Origin: Segetibacter sp.
GTDB taxonomy: Bacteria; Bacteroidota; Bacteroidia; Chitinophagales; Chitinophagaceae
DNA length: 52,488 nt
Reading direction: 5' to 3'
Assembly (NCBI GenBank): GCA_028288485.1
Contig: JAQBNO010000062.1
Coordinates: 1 to 52,488 of the forward strand
Shown: positions 18,967 through 28,901 of the stretch, piece after piece
How positions within the stretch are numbered: the stretch's first letter is position 1
Layout of the letters: each line of letters starts with the position of its first letter
Made by a program: the position numbers and the translations under genes
Notes under the pieces: generated by a model
Seen by the model: the letters and a program-made list of their open reading frames with translations, nothing else
Database searches by the model: none
What the model was told of the DNA's origin: nothing

Positions 18967-19278
18967 ATGGATAGGATCAATAAGATTCAGGAATACCTTA
19001 AAGCTTCTCCAACCGATAGTTTTCTACAGCATGCTCTTGCCCTTGAATACATTAAAATTGGTGACGATCCCTCAGCAAGAAAACTGTTTGAGAACATTTT
19101 GGAGAGGGATCCAAAATATGTAGGGACTTACTATCACCTTTCTAAATTGCTGGAGCGACAGGGTGAAAACGAACTTGCTATTGAATGGTACGAAAAAGGA
19201 ATGTCTGCTGCTAAAGAAGCAGGCGACCAGCATAGTTACAATGAGTTGCAGGCAGCTTACGAAGATTTGGTTTATTAA
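18967..19278 (+). CDS. small tetratricopeptide-repeat protein
   Basis: 103 residues, nearly all alpha-helical TPR. Two repeats are visible: FLQHALALEYIKIGDDPSARKLFENILERDP (about 19-49) and VGTYYHLSKLLERQGENELAIEWYEKGM (about 51-80). There is no signal peptide or membrane segment, so it is a cytoplasmic protein-protein adaptor. It is divergent from etfB with a 110-bp shared upstream region. Partner unknown. Confidence 0.85.
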   Translation: MDRINKIQEYLKASPTDSFLQHALALEYIKIGDDPSARKLFENILERDPKYVGTYYHLSKLLERQGENELAIEWYEKGMSAAKEAGDQHSYNELQAAYEDLVY

Positions 19279-19802
19279 GCCCTAAATCCCTTGCCAACCA
19301 CATCCATTCCTAAAAGGGACTTTGACGACAGTTTGTTTATTGAAGAATTTTTGTTAACCCGGCTTTTCAAAAGCATGGAACATGGTTCCCGCTAACGGCA
19401 CAGGTAGTGTCACTCCGGTTCGAACGGCGTGAGCCGGGCGGGCACTTGTACGGCAAATCTTAGACAAGCTTTTTCCAACTCGTACAATTAAGTTGTTAGT
19501 GCTATCAACACTGACCTCACCGCGTCAATTGTTTTGATCCCTAAATGCCGGACAATAAAAAATTCTGACTTCTTTTTTATTCTTGCACCTGAAACAGCTA
19601 TAACTGCAAACTGGGTGATCACTTCATTCATTGTTTAAATTTTGCTGCAAAACAACTCGATTCATAGACGAGGAAAAACGAAAAAAGTGACGAGTGGTGC
19701 TGATAAATGTGAGGGAGCATCACATCTTCAATATAATTTGTAACTTTTTGTTTTTGTTAAATGGAAACTCAAAATCGTAAATTCGCGGCCAATCCTTGAA
19801 TA
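19279..19802. other. intergenic region upstream of glnS
   Basis: No clear gene. A 47-codon minus-strand frame (19488-19631, MNEVITQFAVIAVSGARIKK onward) has protein-like composition but no recognisable family and no clear RBS, so I leave it uncalled. A fragment GGGCACTTGTACGGCA (about 19440-19455) resembles part of the dispersed repeat. The glnS promoter may be TTTTTG...TAAATTCG at about 19752-19786 (weak). Confidence 0.35.
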
Positions 19803-21488
19803 ATGAGTGTAGAAAAAATTAAGAGTGAAGAAAAAAGCCTGAATTTTTTAGAAGAAATAATTGAGGCTGACCTGGCAAGTGGGAAATATAAAAGTGTTAT
19901 TACCCGTTTTCCGCCTGAGCCAAACGGATACTTACATATTGGTCATGCAAAAAGTATCTGCCTGAATTTTGGACTGGGAATAAAATACGGCGGTAAAACA
20001 AATCTTCGTTTCGATGATACCAACCCGGTTAAAGAAGATGTTGAATATGTTGACAGTATTAAGGAAGATATAAAATGGCTGGGTTTTGAATGGTCGAACG
20101 AACTATATGCATCCGATTATTTTGAACAGCTTTATGAGTTTGCTACCAAGTTGATCAAGAAAGGTCTTGCTTATGTTGACGACAGCACCCCGGAAGAAAT
20201 TGCAGCACAGAAAGGAACGCCAACGGAGCCCGGAAAAGGGAATAAATATAGAAACCGGAGTGTACAGGAAAATCTCGACCTGTTTGCCAGGATGAGGGCT
20301 GGTGAGTTTAAAGATGGTGAAAAGGTTTTAAGAGCTAAAATTGATTTGGCCAGCCCTAACATGCACATGCGGGACCCATTAATGTACCGCATAAAACGTG
20401 CGCATCATCACCGCACAGGAGATGAATGGTGTATTTACCCGATGTATGATTTTGCACACGGGCAAAGCGATAGTATTGAGAACGTGACACATTCGATTTG
20501 TACGCTTGAGTTTATTCCACACCGTGAACTGTATGATTGGTTTATAGAAAAGCTCGAAATTTTTCCAAGTCGCCAATACGAGTTTTCGAGGTTGAACATG
20601 ACTTATACGGTTATGAGTAAACGTAAGTTGTTGGAACTGGTAAACGAGAAGATGGTGGATGGCTGGAATGACCCGAGAATGCCAACCATTTCGGCTTTCA
20701 GAAGGCGGGGCTACACACCGGATAGCATTAAAATGTTTTGCGATAAGATAGGGGTTCAAAAAAGGGAAAACTTGATAGACCTCAGCCTGCTGGAATTTTG
20801 TGTGCGGGAGGATCTGAATAAAAATGCGGTTCGTCGTATGGCTGTATTAGACCCGGTAAAACTCGTTCTTACAAACTACCCCGCTGGGGAGGTAGAAGAG
20901 CTAACGGGTGAGAACAATCCCGAAGCAGAAAATGGCGGAGGTAGCAGAACATTTCCATTTTCGAAAGAACTTTGGATAGAGCGGGAAGATTTCATGGAAG
21001 AACCACCTAAGAAATTCTTCAGGTTAGGTGTTGGATTACAGGTTCGGTTAAAAAATGCGTATATAGTAAAATGTACAGGTTTCAGGAAAGATGAAGCGGG
21101 AAATGTTACTGAAGTACATGCAGAATATATTCCGGAGAGCAAAAGTGGAAATGATACCAGCGGAATAAATGTGAAGGGGACCATTCATTGGGTGAGTGTA
21201 CCACATGCTTTAACTGCCGAAGTCCGATTGTACGACAGGCTGTTTAAAGTGGAAGATCCTTCGAATGAAGAAGGTAATTTTAAAGAGTATATTAACCCGC
21301 ACAGCCTGCAAATTTTACCAAAAGTGTTTATCGAGCCTGCATTAGCTAAAGCTGTTCCAGGTGAACCTTACCAGTTTTTAAGAAAAGGGTATTTCTGTTT
21401 AGATGTAAATAGTACTGAAGACAAGCTTGTTTTTAACAGGACGGTGGGTTTAAAGGATACATGGGCAAAGGAAGTGAAAAAGGGATAG
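19803..21488 (+). CDS. glnS: glutaminyl-tRNA synthetase
   Basis: A 561-residue class I synthetase charging tRNA-Gln. It has [14 protein letters not shown] with HIGH at residues 45-48, LRFDDTNP, the signaling loop MSKRK at residues 271-275 (the KMSKS position), and the GlnRS-specific C-terminal anticodon-binding beta-barrels. Length and the MSKRKL variant fit GlnRS rather than GluRS. So this organism charges tRNA-Gln directly. Confidence 0.97.
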   Translation: MSVEKIKSEEKSLNFLEEIIEADLASGKYKSVITRFPPEPNGYLHIGHAKSICLNFGLGIKYGGKTNLRFDDTNPVKEDVEYVDSIKEDIKWLGFEWSNELYASDYFEQLYEFATKLIKKGLAYVDDSTPEEIAAQKGTPTEPGKGNKYRNRSVQENLDLFARMRAGEFKDGEKVLRAKIDLASPNMHMRDPLMYRIKRAHHHRTGDEWCIYPMYDFAHGQSDSIENVTHSICTLEFIPHRELYDWFIEKLEIFPSRQYEFSRLNMTYTVMSKRKLLELVNEKMVDGWNDPRMPTISAFRRRGYTPDSIKMFCDKIGVQKRENLIDLSLLEFCVREDLNKNAVRRMAVLDPVKLVLTNYPAGEVEELTGENNPEAENGGGSRTFPFSKELWIEREDFMEEPPKKFFRLGVGLQVRLKNAYIVKCTGFRKDEAGNVTEVHAEYIPESKSGNDTSGINVKGTIHWVSVPHALTAEVRLYDRLFKVEDPSNEEGNFKEYINPHSLQILPKVFIEPALAKAVPGEPYQFLRKGYFCLDVNSTEDKLVFNRTVGLKDTWAKEVKKG

Positions 21489-21587
21489 GCATAACTTTTA
21501 AATGACCAGAATCGATACGACTAAAAATAGACGGATAGAATTAGTTAATTTTGGTTGGGTAAATCATTATAGATATGAGTTTCAGAA

Positions 21588-21830
21588 ATGAAATTATATG
21601 AGTTACTGAAAGCTAAAATTGGTGAAAGAGAGGCGGAAGCTTTTATTGAAATACTTGAAAACATAGTAGAAACGAGGCTTAATAAAAAAACAGCAGTTTG
21701 GGTTGCCAACGAAGATTTTGATAAGTTCGATATTGGAGTAGCCAGATTTAAAGAATACATTATAAAATGGATGGTAGCTACAGCAACTGGAACAGTTTTA
21801 TTGATTGTGGCTTTTGTAAAATTTACTTAA
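21588..21830 (+). CDS. small coiled-coil protein with C-terminal membrane anchor
   Basis: 80 residues. The first about 45 are charged and helical (MKLYELLKAKIGEREAEAF), and a single hydrophobic segment follows at about 61-78 (WMVATATGTVLLIVAFV). This layout resembles DUF1640/CCDC90-type small anchored proteins; function is unknown. A good terminator follows, so it forms its own transcription unit between glnS and tilS. Confidence 0.65.
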   Translation: MKLYELLKAKIGEREAEAFIEILENIVETRLNKKTAVWVANEDFDKFDIGVARFKEYIIKWMVATATGTVLLIVAFVKFT

Positions 21831-21848
21831 TACTAAACTTTATACATG

Positions 21849-21886
21849 AAACCCGTTTGTTGTAAGAATACAGACGGGTTTTGTTT
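21849..21886 (+). terminator. terminator between the small membrane protein and tilS
   Basis: AAACCCGT / ACGGGTTT stem (21849-21881) followed by TTGTTTT. The frame of tilS runs back through this hairpin, so the hairpin argues against the upstream ATG at 21846 and for a tilS start at 21891. Confidence 0.65.
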
Positions 21887-21890
21887 TAAT

Positions 21891-23288
21891 ATGAATTTGC
21901 AGGAAAAATTTATTCTACACCTGAAGCAATTTTCAATTGTTCAGAAACAGCACAAGCAATTGCTTGCGGTAAGCGGCGGAGTTGACAGTGTTGTTCTATG
22001 CCACCTGATGTTTACCGCAGGATATGATTTTGTTATTGCACACTGCAACTTCCAGCTACGAGGTGCAGAAAGTGAACGGGATGAACATTTGGTAAGAAGC
22101 TTAGGAGAGAAGTATGGTAAAGAGGTTTTGGTAAAAAAGTTTGACACGGAAGACTATGCCTCGAAAAACAAACTTTCGATACAGGTAGCAGCGAGGGAGC
22201 TTCGATATAGTTGGTTTAAGGCGGTGGTGAATGGTGAATCGGCAATGGGCAATGGGGAAGAAGCCATCCGCTCTGATATTCACCATCCACCATTCACCAT
22301 TCAAAAAATTCACCATATCCTCACCGCCCATCATGCTAACGATAATATTGAAACGGTATTGATGAACTTTTTTAAAGGGACGGGGATCGCAGGACTTCAT
22401 GGCATCTTACCGTTTCAGGGAAAAATCTTCCGGCCATTGTTATTTGCCAGGAAAGAAGAACTGGTGGCTTATTCAAAGGAAAACAACCTGCAGTTTGTTG
22501 AGGACAGCTCTAACCTGTCGGACAAGTACACGAGGAATTTTTTCCGGCACAACCTGTTTCCTTTGCTGAAAGAGATCTACCCGAATGTAGAAGATAACCT
22601 GTTAAAGAATATTGAGCGGTTTAGTGAGGTCGAAGAGTTGTACAGACAATCGGTTGACCAGCATAAGAAAAAATTGCTTGAATACAAAGGCAACGAAGTA
22701 CATATACCGGTTTTGAAGCTGCAAAAAACTTCACCGCTTTCAACCATCACGTACGAAATTATTAAAGACTTTGGTTTTACTGCAAATCAAACACAAGAAG
22801 TTGTTGGGTTACTTGGAAGTGAAACAGGGAAATACGTTTCATCGTCGTCGCACAGGATAATAAAGAACAGGAACTGGCTGATTATTTCACCTCTTCAATC
22901 AACGGAAGCGGCAAATATTTTAATTGAGGAAGCGGATAAAAAAGTACTTTTTGAAGGGGGTGAATTGAGGTTGGAGTTAATTGAAAATAATTCCGCCTTT
23001 CAAATTCCTTTAGTTGCTGATATCGCTGCAGTTGATTATGACGAAATAACTTTTCCGCTACTTTTAAGAAAATGGAAACAAGGGGATTATTTTTACCCAC
23101 TTGGAATGAACAAGAAGAAAAAGCTCAGCCGGTTCTTTACTGATCAAAAATTGTCTAAAACAGCCAAAGAAAATGTTTGGGTAATTGAGATGAATAAAAA
23201 GATTGTGTGGATCGTTGGTCACCGGGTTGATAACAGGTTTAAAATAAAACCTTCAACAAAACGGGTTTTGAAAATTAGCGTAGCGTGA
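21891..23288 (+). CDS. tilS: tRNA(Ile)-lysidine synthase
   Basis: Converts C34 of the CAU-anticodon tRNA-Ile to lysidine. The N-terminal PP-loop ATPase has SGGVDS at residues 28-33, then HCNFQLRGAESERDEH and TAHHANDNIETVLMNFFKGTG, followed by the TilS C-terminal domains. I choose the ATG at 21891 (465 residues) because the ATG at 21846 lies inside a terminator. Odd feature: residues about 112-138 (from VNGESAMGNGEEA to HHPPFTIQ) interrupt the conserved LRYSWF...HHILTAHH spacing and are encoded by a repeat-like inverted sequence (22223-22302). Confidence 0.93.
   Translation: MNLQEKFILHLKQFSIVQKQHKQLLAVSGGVDSVVLCHLMFTAGYDFVIAHCNFQLRGAESERDEHLVRSLGEKYGKEVLVKKFDTEDYASKNKLSIQVAARELRYSWFKAVVNGESAMGNGEEAIRSDIHHPPFTIQKIHHILTAHHANDNIETVLMNFFKGTGIAGLHGILPFQGKIFRPLLFARKEELVAYSKENNLQFVEDSSNLSDKYTRNFFRHNLFPLLKEIYPNVEDNLLKNIERFSEVEELYRQSVDQHKKKLLEYKGNEVHIPVLKLQKTSPLSTITYEIIKDFGFTANQTQEVVGLLGSETGKYVSSSSHRIIKNRNWLIISPLQSTEAANILIEEADKKVLFEGGELRLELIENNSAFQIPLVADIAAVDYDEITFPLLLRKWKQGDYFYPLGMNKKKKLSRFFTDQKLSKTAKENVWVIEMNKKIVWIVGHRVDNRFKIKPSTKRVLKISVA
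22223..22302. repeat. inverted-repeat insert within tilS
   Basis: GGTGGTGAATGGTGAAT (22223-22239) is opposed by ATTCACCATCCACCATTCAC continuing CATTC (22278-22302), giving 11-13-bp complementary arms. The insertion keeps the tilS frame open. Confidence 0.6.
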
Positions 23289-23340
23289 ATGTATTGACGG
23301 GTATTTTTTTAACGCAAAGAGCGCACAGACACCCAGCACG

Positions 23341-23468
23341 GTGGCACGAAAAGAAAGGGGAGTAACCTTCGGAGTATCCAATGAGCTTAAGATTGCTGCC
23401 AACTCCTCCCATGATAAATCTTTCGGGATTGATAGAAAGCTTTTAATCAGCTTACTTTTCTTACTCAT
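23341..23468 (-). pseudogene. HicA-like toxin remnant
   Basis: The minus-strand frame from ATG 23468 reads MSKKSKLIKSFLSIPKDLSW then EELAAILSSL, the characteristic N-terminus of HicA mRNA interferases (K-P-K-D-x-x-W/Y-x-E-L). A one-base frameshift then gives GYSEG, where HicA has its GGSR-containing strand; the rest, including the catalytic His, is absent. No HicB antitoxin follows. Truncated and presumably inactive. Confidence 0.55.
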
Positions 23469-23882
23469 TAATAATTGGTATTTCGACCACTGTTCTTACA
23501 CTGCCGGTCTTTCTTTAATTTTCATTATTAGTTTTGCAACTACAATTTAGTTGCAGAAATAGAAAAAACTGTTTTTCCTACAATTTTTTTCACACTTCAA
23601 ACTGCATAAAAGAAGCCAGGACAGCATCGCAACAGATGAACGGAATGTGCCCTTGGGCTTCGCTCAGGGTGCCCTTCGGCTTCGCTCAGGTGCGCTTCGG
23701 CAAACTTCGGGTACCCGTTCGGCAAGCGCAGGGTGAAAACTGGTACGCAAAGTTCAATTAGAAATTAAATGTTGAACTGAGCGTAGCAACGATGAACAAC
23801 CAGGGAACTGCGGTTTGTTCCCAAAAAACATCCACCTACCGTGCCGCCACTGCGATCACCGTCTCGCCACTACCGTTCCTCA
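23469..23882. other. repeat-rich intergenic region
   Basis: No gene seen. 23650-23742 is a patch of related units: CTTCGCTCAGGGTGCCCTTC, GGCTTCGCTCAGG, CTTCGGCAAACTTCGGG and CGTTCGGCAAGCGCAGGG. The 22-mer at 23771-23792 recurs inverted at 44880-44901. Confidence 0.5.
23771..23792 (+). repeat. 22-bp dispersed repeat, copy 1
   Basis: GTTGAACTGAGCGTAGCAAC plus GA. An exact reverse-complement copy lies at 44880-44901. Its core GAGCGTAGCAACGATG is related to the GAGTGACACAACGATG family. Confidence 0.7.
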
Positions 23883-26366
23883 CTACCACTTTGCTATCAA
23901 TTTTAAATTTACCAAACGGGGCGTAAGACGGTTTGGCATTGTAAACACATTGTTTGCAAAGTCTTTAATGAGGAGGTAGCTGATCGTGTTGGGACGGTCG
24001 ATCAAATTAAATAACTCGAGCGTTGCCCAGATATTATCGAACGATTTGAAGGGGCTGTGGCTGCGACGATTCGATTTATCAGTATCGAGCAACAGGGCGC
24101 TAAAGCCAATGTCAACACGAATATAGGGCTGTATAACAAGGGCGTTCCTGTACTTAACGCTCCCCGGGATGTTGTAGGGGAGATTGCTGCCGTAGAGCGT
24201 ATTCAGGTAAACCCTGAAATTCTTATTGGTGCTTAAATAATCCTGGAAAAACATTCCAAAGGTTATCATTCGGTCGGTGGGACGACGGAGATTGCCGACT
24301 TCCACCAGTGTACTATCAACCGGTTTATTTTGATCGTCGAGCTTATAATTGTAATACCGGTCGTTTTGCAGATTTTCACGGGTACGCATAAAGCCAAGAC
24401 TGACCCAGCTTTCTGCATCTTTCACCAGTTCGCCAAACAACCTTGCCTCTGCACCAGCTGCGTAAGCCTTCGCCATATTGTCTCCGAAGTAGCGAATCCT
24501 TACATTATCAATGTCGTAAGGAACAACATCGGTCATTGCTTTATAATACAACTCGGTGGTTATTCTCGCCGGCCTTTGCAGGAGTTTCAGGTTATAATCG
24601 AAGCCGCCGCTCACCTGCCAGCTTTTTTGCGCTTTCAGACTTTCGTTAATCGTACCGTTGTACCTGCGCAATTCGCGGTAAAAGGGCGGTTGGTTGTATA
24701 TTCCCGCCGAAGCACGAAAGATGATATCTTTTTGCCAGTTTTTAGGCTTAAAGGAAATGCCGCCCCGCGGCGATAAAAGCAATTCTTTATTTAAAGTATT
24801 GTAGTTGTACCGTAACCCGACTTGCAAAGTAACAGCACTGGAATCGCGGAACTGGATGTTATCCTGGACAAACCCGCTAAACCTGTCTATCGTTAAATCG
24901 GCTTTGTTTTTAAGCACTTTATTCAATCGTAAAACATCCGCGGAGTAGGGGAGTGAATAGCCGGCCGAGTCGTTGTATTCCCACTCGTTTAGCTTGTCGT
25001 TGATCGTTTGCCTTTCTACACTAGTGCCAAACTGCATAAAATGTTTCCCTTTATCGATGCTTCCTTTTATTGCCGCATTGTGCACCCTGATGTTAAGCGT
25101 GTTCCTTGCGAAGTTCTGAAAGATCCCCGCGCCGAGCGGGTTTACAATTAGTCCATAGGTGGACTGGCTTTTATCAAAATTTCTTTCACCGAAAAGGTAA
25201 GCGCCGGTAATATCAATATTTTCAGTTTCGTTGTTTTCAAAACGGCTCACCATCGCTTTAAGCCTGAAGTTTTTTCGGGGCTGCCACGTGGTCGACAATC
25301 CTACCATATTTGTTGAATACGCATCTTTTTCCTGGCCGGCAAAAGCAATGTCGACAGCTAAATTGGCAGTAAACAACGGTGAAAAAACGGAAGATGTAAG
25401 TTTACTCTCTTCAGGAAATAAGGTGAATTTACTTTTTGATACGTTCGCCAATACTTCAAACAACCATTTGCCTGAAGACTGGTAAGTGATCAAAGCCTGC
25501 ACGTCGGAGGAAGACGGGATATAATTTCCCTTGGTATCCTGGCTGCTTAAAAGGTTGCGGTTACTCCTGTTCCTAAACCCTGCTAAATAAGTTACTTTAC
25601 CATTTTTTGAAGTTCCTTCCAGGTGAAGCCCCTGTTCAAGAAGACCGATATAAGCGGAGCCGGCAAATTTCTTCGGTCGTTTATAAGTAATATCGAGCAC
25701 ACTACTCATTTTATCGCCGTACTTTGCCTGGAAGCCACCGTTGTAAAATTTTACGTTGGCCGTCATTTCAGGGTTAATAAAGCTAAGTCCTTCCTGTTGG
25801 CCACTTCTAACCAGGTAAGGCCTGAAAACCTCGAAGTCATTTACATAAACCAGGTTCTCATCGTAACTACCGCCGCGAACATTGTATTGGCTGGTTAACT
25901 CGTTATTACTCCCGGTAAAAATTTTAATGAGGCTTTCAATATTTCCCAGGGGCGAGGGGTTTAGCAAAGCCGCTTCAGGGTCAATATTTATTCTTCCGGC
26001 TTCAGTGCGGGGACGGTTGTCTTTTACTGTAACATCCTGCAGCACGTTTTGAAGCGACGGTAGCTGAACGGTAATATTTTCCTGTTCACCTTGCAGCAGG
26101 TTAAAATTGCGCTGAACCGTTTTATAACCGGTATAAGAAAAAACCAGTGCAATTGGTCGCCCTGAGGTCACGGTAATTAAAAACCTTCCCGAGTCATTTG
26201 TTTTTGTTCCCTTTTCCTTACCTAAAATACTGATGCTTACTTGCAACAACGGCCGATCGTTTTCATCCACAACTTTACCCGAAATAGTAGCCTGGTTCTT
26301 CTGCGAATAAACCGTATGAAAGTAAAAAAAAGATAATAGCAGTAGAATTAGTTTATTAAGAGTCAT
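23883..26366 (-). CDS. TonB-dependent outer-membrane receptor with carboxypeptidase-like N-domain
   Basis: 827 residues. A Sec signal peptide (1-21, ending VYSQ) is followed by a CarboxypepD_reg-like domain (about 27-108, ISGKVVDENDRPL...), a plug domain (about 120-230, with YNVRGGSYDENLVYVNDFEV), and a 22-strand-type barrel ending in PRLVNLKLIAKW with a terminal aromatic. It imports a TonB-dependent ligand. No SusD-like partner is adjacent, so a glycan role is not supported; the substrate is unknown. Confidence 0.93.
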   Translation of the reverse strand: MTLNKLILLLLSFFYFHTVYSQKNQATISGKVVDENDRPLLQVSISILGKEKGTKTNDSGRFLITVTSGRPIALVFSYTGYKTVQRNFNLLQGEQENITVQLPSLQNVLQDVTVKDNRPRTEAGRINIDPEAALLNPSPLGNIESLIKIFTGSNNELTSQYNVRGGSYDENLVYVNDFEVFRPYLVRSGQQEGLSFINPEMTANVKFYNGGFQAKYGDKMSSVLDITYKRPKKFAGSAYIGLLEQGLHLEGTSKNGKVTYLAGFRNRSNRNLLSSQDTKGNYIPSSSDVQALITYQSSGKWLFEVLANVSKSKFTLFPEESKLTSSVFSPLFTANLAVDIAFAGQEKDAYSTNMVGLSTTWQPRKNFRLKAMVSRFENNETENIDITGAYLFGERNFDKSQSTYGLIVNPLGAGIFQNFARNTLNIRVHNAAIKGSIDKGKHFMQFGTSVERQTINDKLNEWEYNDSAGYSLPYSADVLRLNKVLKNKADLTIDRFSGFVQDNIQFRDSSAVTLQVGLRYNYNTLNKELLLSPRGGISFKPKNWQKDIIFRASAGIYNQPPFYRELRRYNGTINESLKAQKSWQVSGGFDYNLKLLQRPARITTELYYKAMTDVVPYDIDNVRIRYFGDNMAKAYAAGAEARLFGELVKDAESWVSLGFMRTRENLQNDRYYNYKLDDQNKPVDSTLVEVGNLRRPTDRMITFGMFFQDYLSTNKNFRVYLNTLYGSNLPYNIPGSVKYRNALVIQPYIRVDIGFSALLLDTDKSNRRSHSPFKSFDNIWATLELFNLIDRPNTISYLLIKDFANNVFTMPNRLTPRLVNLKLIAKW

Positions 26367-26506
26367 TATTTTTTTCTAAAGAAAATTGAAGATACAAATT
26401 GACTTGTATTGGGTTTTAGGAAATTTGCAGGCGCCGTAGTAAAATAGGAGTCGATACAAAGGCAGTTTGGGAAGGCTTTTTGGTAGCCGGCATTTAATTA
26501 TCGTGC

Positions 26507-26536
26507 AACAGCCGTTGCGTCGCACACTTATACGGT
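26507..26536 (-). repeat. dispersed short repeat, GTGCGACGCAAC variant
   Basis: ACAGCCGTTGCGTCGCACAC followed by TTATACGGTA; the inverse-orientation counterpart of the 6903 and 33045 copies. It lies in the gap between the TonB receptor and the DUF1801 gene. Confidence 0.6.
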
Positions 26537-26632
26537 AGATACAGTTGGCGAAAATCAAGAGGCAGTAAAAGCGGTTGTTATTAGAATTTATTCTACTTTG
26601 GTATTACTATTCGAACACGTTTTAGTACCTGC

Positions 26633-27019
26633 TTATTTTACTTTCTTCTTCTTACTTTTTGCTGCCCGTTCTGTATTTTCTTTCACCCTGAATTGTACAA
26701 TTCTACTTATTAAATCATAAGGAATTTCTTCGTCAATGGGAAATTGAACCGAACCTTTTGCTCCTTTGTACGCAGATAATTCTTCTTTAAATTTTTCGAT
26801 ACCCGAAGGTGTCGGATAAAAGCCTATATGGGTTTTATAACCGGCAAAATGAACCAAATTTGCCTGGAGAACGAATGTTGGAATGCCATAATTAATCGTT
26901 TCTTCCGCCCCTGGTGCAGATTGTTTAATTGTTTCCCTCACTTTTTGTAGCAGTTGCTGAGTTTCAACAGGAAATCCTGCTATATAACTATCGGTGGTAT
27001 CAATTTTCTTCTGCTCCAT
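26633..27019 (-). CDS. DUF1801 / YdhG-like protein
   Basis: A 128-residue domain of the YdhG/YjbR-like (DUF1801) family: IDSYIAGFP-type N-terminus, VRETIKQSAPGAEETINYGIPTF, FAGYKTHIGFYPTPSGIEKF and GSVQFPIDEEIPYDLI. This fold is CyaY-like and the biochemical role is not settled. A lysine-rich tail (AAKSKKKKVK) ends it. It follows the VOC pseudogene by 7 bp, so the two were probably co-transcribed. Confidence 0.85.
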   Translation of the reverse strand: MEQKKIDTTDSYIAGFPVETQQLLQKVRETIKQSAPGAEETINYGIPTFVLQANLVHFAGYKTHIGFYPTPSGIEKFKEELSAYKGAKGSVQFPIDEEIPYDLISRIVQFRVKENTERAAKSKKKKVK

Positions 27020-27026
27020 AGCTAAG

Positions 27027-27377
27027 TCATTTTATTGCTTGTCCAATAAACATAAGAGTTTTTGTATGTGGAATGATAATATGCATTTCTCTCATTCCAT
27101 ATTCTCTGTCAAAAGCTTCTTTTACCTTAATTTCTCCAGGTTCGTCTTTCATTAAGTTCCATACTTGTTGAAGGTCATCCACTTCCAGGTAGAACTCCAT
27201 TTCACCGATATCTGCACCTGCCCGTAAGATATGAATAGTGTGGTTATCCTTTCATAAGATAGAATGGGTTTCTTCGTCCATCACCATTTTGAAGCCCAGA
27301 AAGTTTTGAAAAAATGACGCTGTCTCCTTTATTCCGAAGGAAGGTATCATCGGGCTTAGATGTATTGCTTTATACAT
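27027..27377 (-). pseudogene. VOC (glyoxalase-like) gene with one in-frame TGA
   Basis: From ATG 27375-27377 the frame reads MYKAIHLSPMIPSFGIKETA with FFQNFLGFKMVMDEETHSIL, then TGA (27252-27254). It continues in the same frame as KDNHTIHILRAGADIGEMEF, YLEVDDLQQVWNLM and MHIIIPHTKTLMFIGQAIK to a stop at 27027. Both halves are ordinary VOC sequence in a single frame, so only one nonsense codon separates an intact ~116-residue gene from a pseudogene. A sequencing error or a very recent mutation are the alternatives. Confidence 0.75.
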
Positions 27378-27876
27378 TTTTGTGTTTATGTTTCCGGGTA
27401 ACAGGTTCTTTAAAATATAGTTCTGGACGCACAACTTGTACAAGATGAAATGCTGCCATTTTTTCTCTCTCATATATACGGAAGCGACAGTTAAACGCTT
27501 ATTATTGATTTTACAAAGTCCCCAGGTATACCGTCAAGTACAAGTGGGTCACTTCTACCAGGTGGGGTAAACTGCCAGGTCGAAGAAAGCGTTACAGTAC
27601 AAGCGAGCGTGGCAACGACTGTTTAATACTTGTTCCTCCGCCTGGTCCATAAAAAGATTCTTATATTCGGCATATTCAACAGCAACCACAATAACTTAAC
27701 AGGGGATTTAATGCCGTTTACTTAACGTTTGTCGTCCTGGTTTCCCGGCGGTGTTCTAATTACTCTCGTCGTAATAAGGCTTCCGCAGGGTCACCCCGAC
27801 ATCGTATTATAGCTTACGACAACCATATTTATACGGGATTAACAAAAACAATGTTATTTAGCGTAAAATTAAAGGT
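27378..27876. other. intergenic region with repeat
   Basis: No gene with support. It holds a CAAGTACAAGTGGGTCACTT unit (27536-27555) and a fuller repeat copy (27591-27627). Confidence 0.4.
27591..27627 (+). repeat. dispersed short repeat, GAGCGTGGCAAC variant
   Basis: GTTACAGTACAAGCGAGCGT followed by GGCAACGACTGTTTAAT. It keeps both the GTACAAG head and the GTTTAAT tail of the family. Confidence 0.6.
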
Positions 27877-28710
27877 ATGCAACACGACAGGAGGCATTTT
27901 CTAAAACTTGCGTTAACAGGCGCTGCCTGGATAGGTGCTGGTAATACTTTACAAGCTTTTACAGCTAATGACCGGCTGCCCCCGAGAGATAAGGTGAGAC
28001 TTCGTGTTGCTATTGCATCAGACGGGCATTTCGGCCAGCCTAAAACCCTGTTTGTGGAACACCATGCTGAAATGGTATCGTGGATAAAGGCCGAAAAAAA
28101 GGAAAGGGGTGTTGATTTTGCTTTTATAAACGGAGACCTGTATCATGATGATGTTGCATTTTTAGAGCCTGTAAAAAAGTTATGGGACACGCTAGACATG
28201 CCTTACTACGTATCGCACGGCAACCACGACCAAACTGATGAAGAGAACTGGACAAAAACATTTAGAAATAGCTGGCATTATGGCTTTGAGAAAAAAGATA
28301 TCGGCTTTGTTGTATTAAATACTGCTGACGAAAAAGGAGCTTACATCAGCCCCGATGTTGATAAGACCAGGCAGTTATTAAAGCAATACGAGCAGCATAA
28401 GCAACTGTTTGTATTTATGCATATCACGCCAATTAAATGGACCGGCAATGGTATTGATGCTGCTGAGGTCGTGAAGATGTTCAATAACCAGGCAAACCTC
28501 AAAGCCATTTTTCACGGGCACGATCACGACCAGGATAATGTAAAGGAAAAAGACGGGCGGTTCTACTTTTTCGACTCGCATGTTGCCGGAAGTTGGGGAA
28601 CGGCGTATCGCGGATACCGTATACTCGAGGTGATGAGAAATGGTGATATTCTTACGTATCAAATGAACCCGGCAAATAAAGAACATATCAACAGGCGGGA
28701 ACTGAGATGA
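27877..28710 (+). CDS. Tat-exported calcineurin-like metallophosphoesterase
   Basis: 277 residues. The N-terminus MQHDRRHFLKLALTGAAW is a twin-arginine signal (RRHFLK at 5-10), so the protein is exported folded. The dinuclear-metal motifs are complete: ASDGHFG (D-x-H), NGDLYHDD (GDxxHDD), SHGNHDQ (GNHD), FMHITP and FHGHDHDQ (GHxH). It hydrolyses a phosphoester or phosphodiester in the periplasm; the substrate is unknown. Divergent spacing suggests a single-gene unit. Confidence 0.93.
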   Translation: MQHDRRHFLKLALTGAAWIGAGNTLQAFTANDRLPPRDKVRLRVAIASDGHFGQPKTLFVEHHAEMVSWIKAEKKERGVDFAFINGDLYHDDVAFLEPVKKLWDTLDMPYYVSHGNHDQTDEENWTKTFRNSWHYGFEKKDIGFVVLNTADEKGAYISPDVDKTRQLLKQYEQHKQLFVFMHITPIKWTGNGIDAAEVVKMFNNQANLKAIFHGHDHDQDNVKEKDGRFYFFDSHVAGSWGTAYRGYRILEVMRNGDILTYQMNPANKEHINRRELR

Positions 28711-28901
28711 GACATTCAAACCATCGTTTTGAGTATCAAAAAAAGGCGGAGTTCAATCTTGAATTAAACGTAAAATTCGTTTTGCAGTTCCTCGACAAAC
28801 TAAGTTAAACTTCCCTGGCTGCATAATTATTACTCGTCTTACAACTGCCTTGTATATGTACTGTTCTATACCATACCCGGCTGGCTAAATTGCTGTTTTT
28901 G

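Noticed and set aside
19488-19631. 47-codon minus-strand frame with protein-like composition
   Set aside because: No family, no RBS and no operon context; kept only as a note in the intergenic description.
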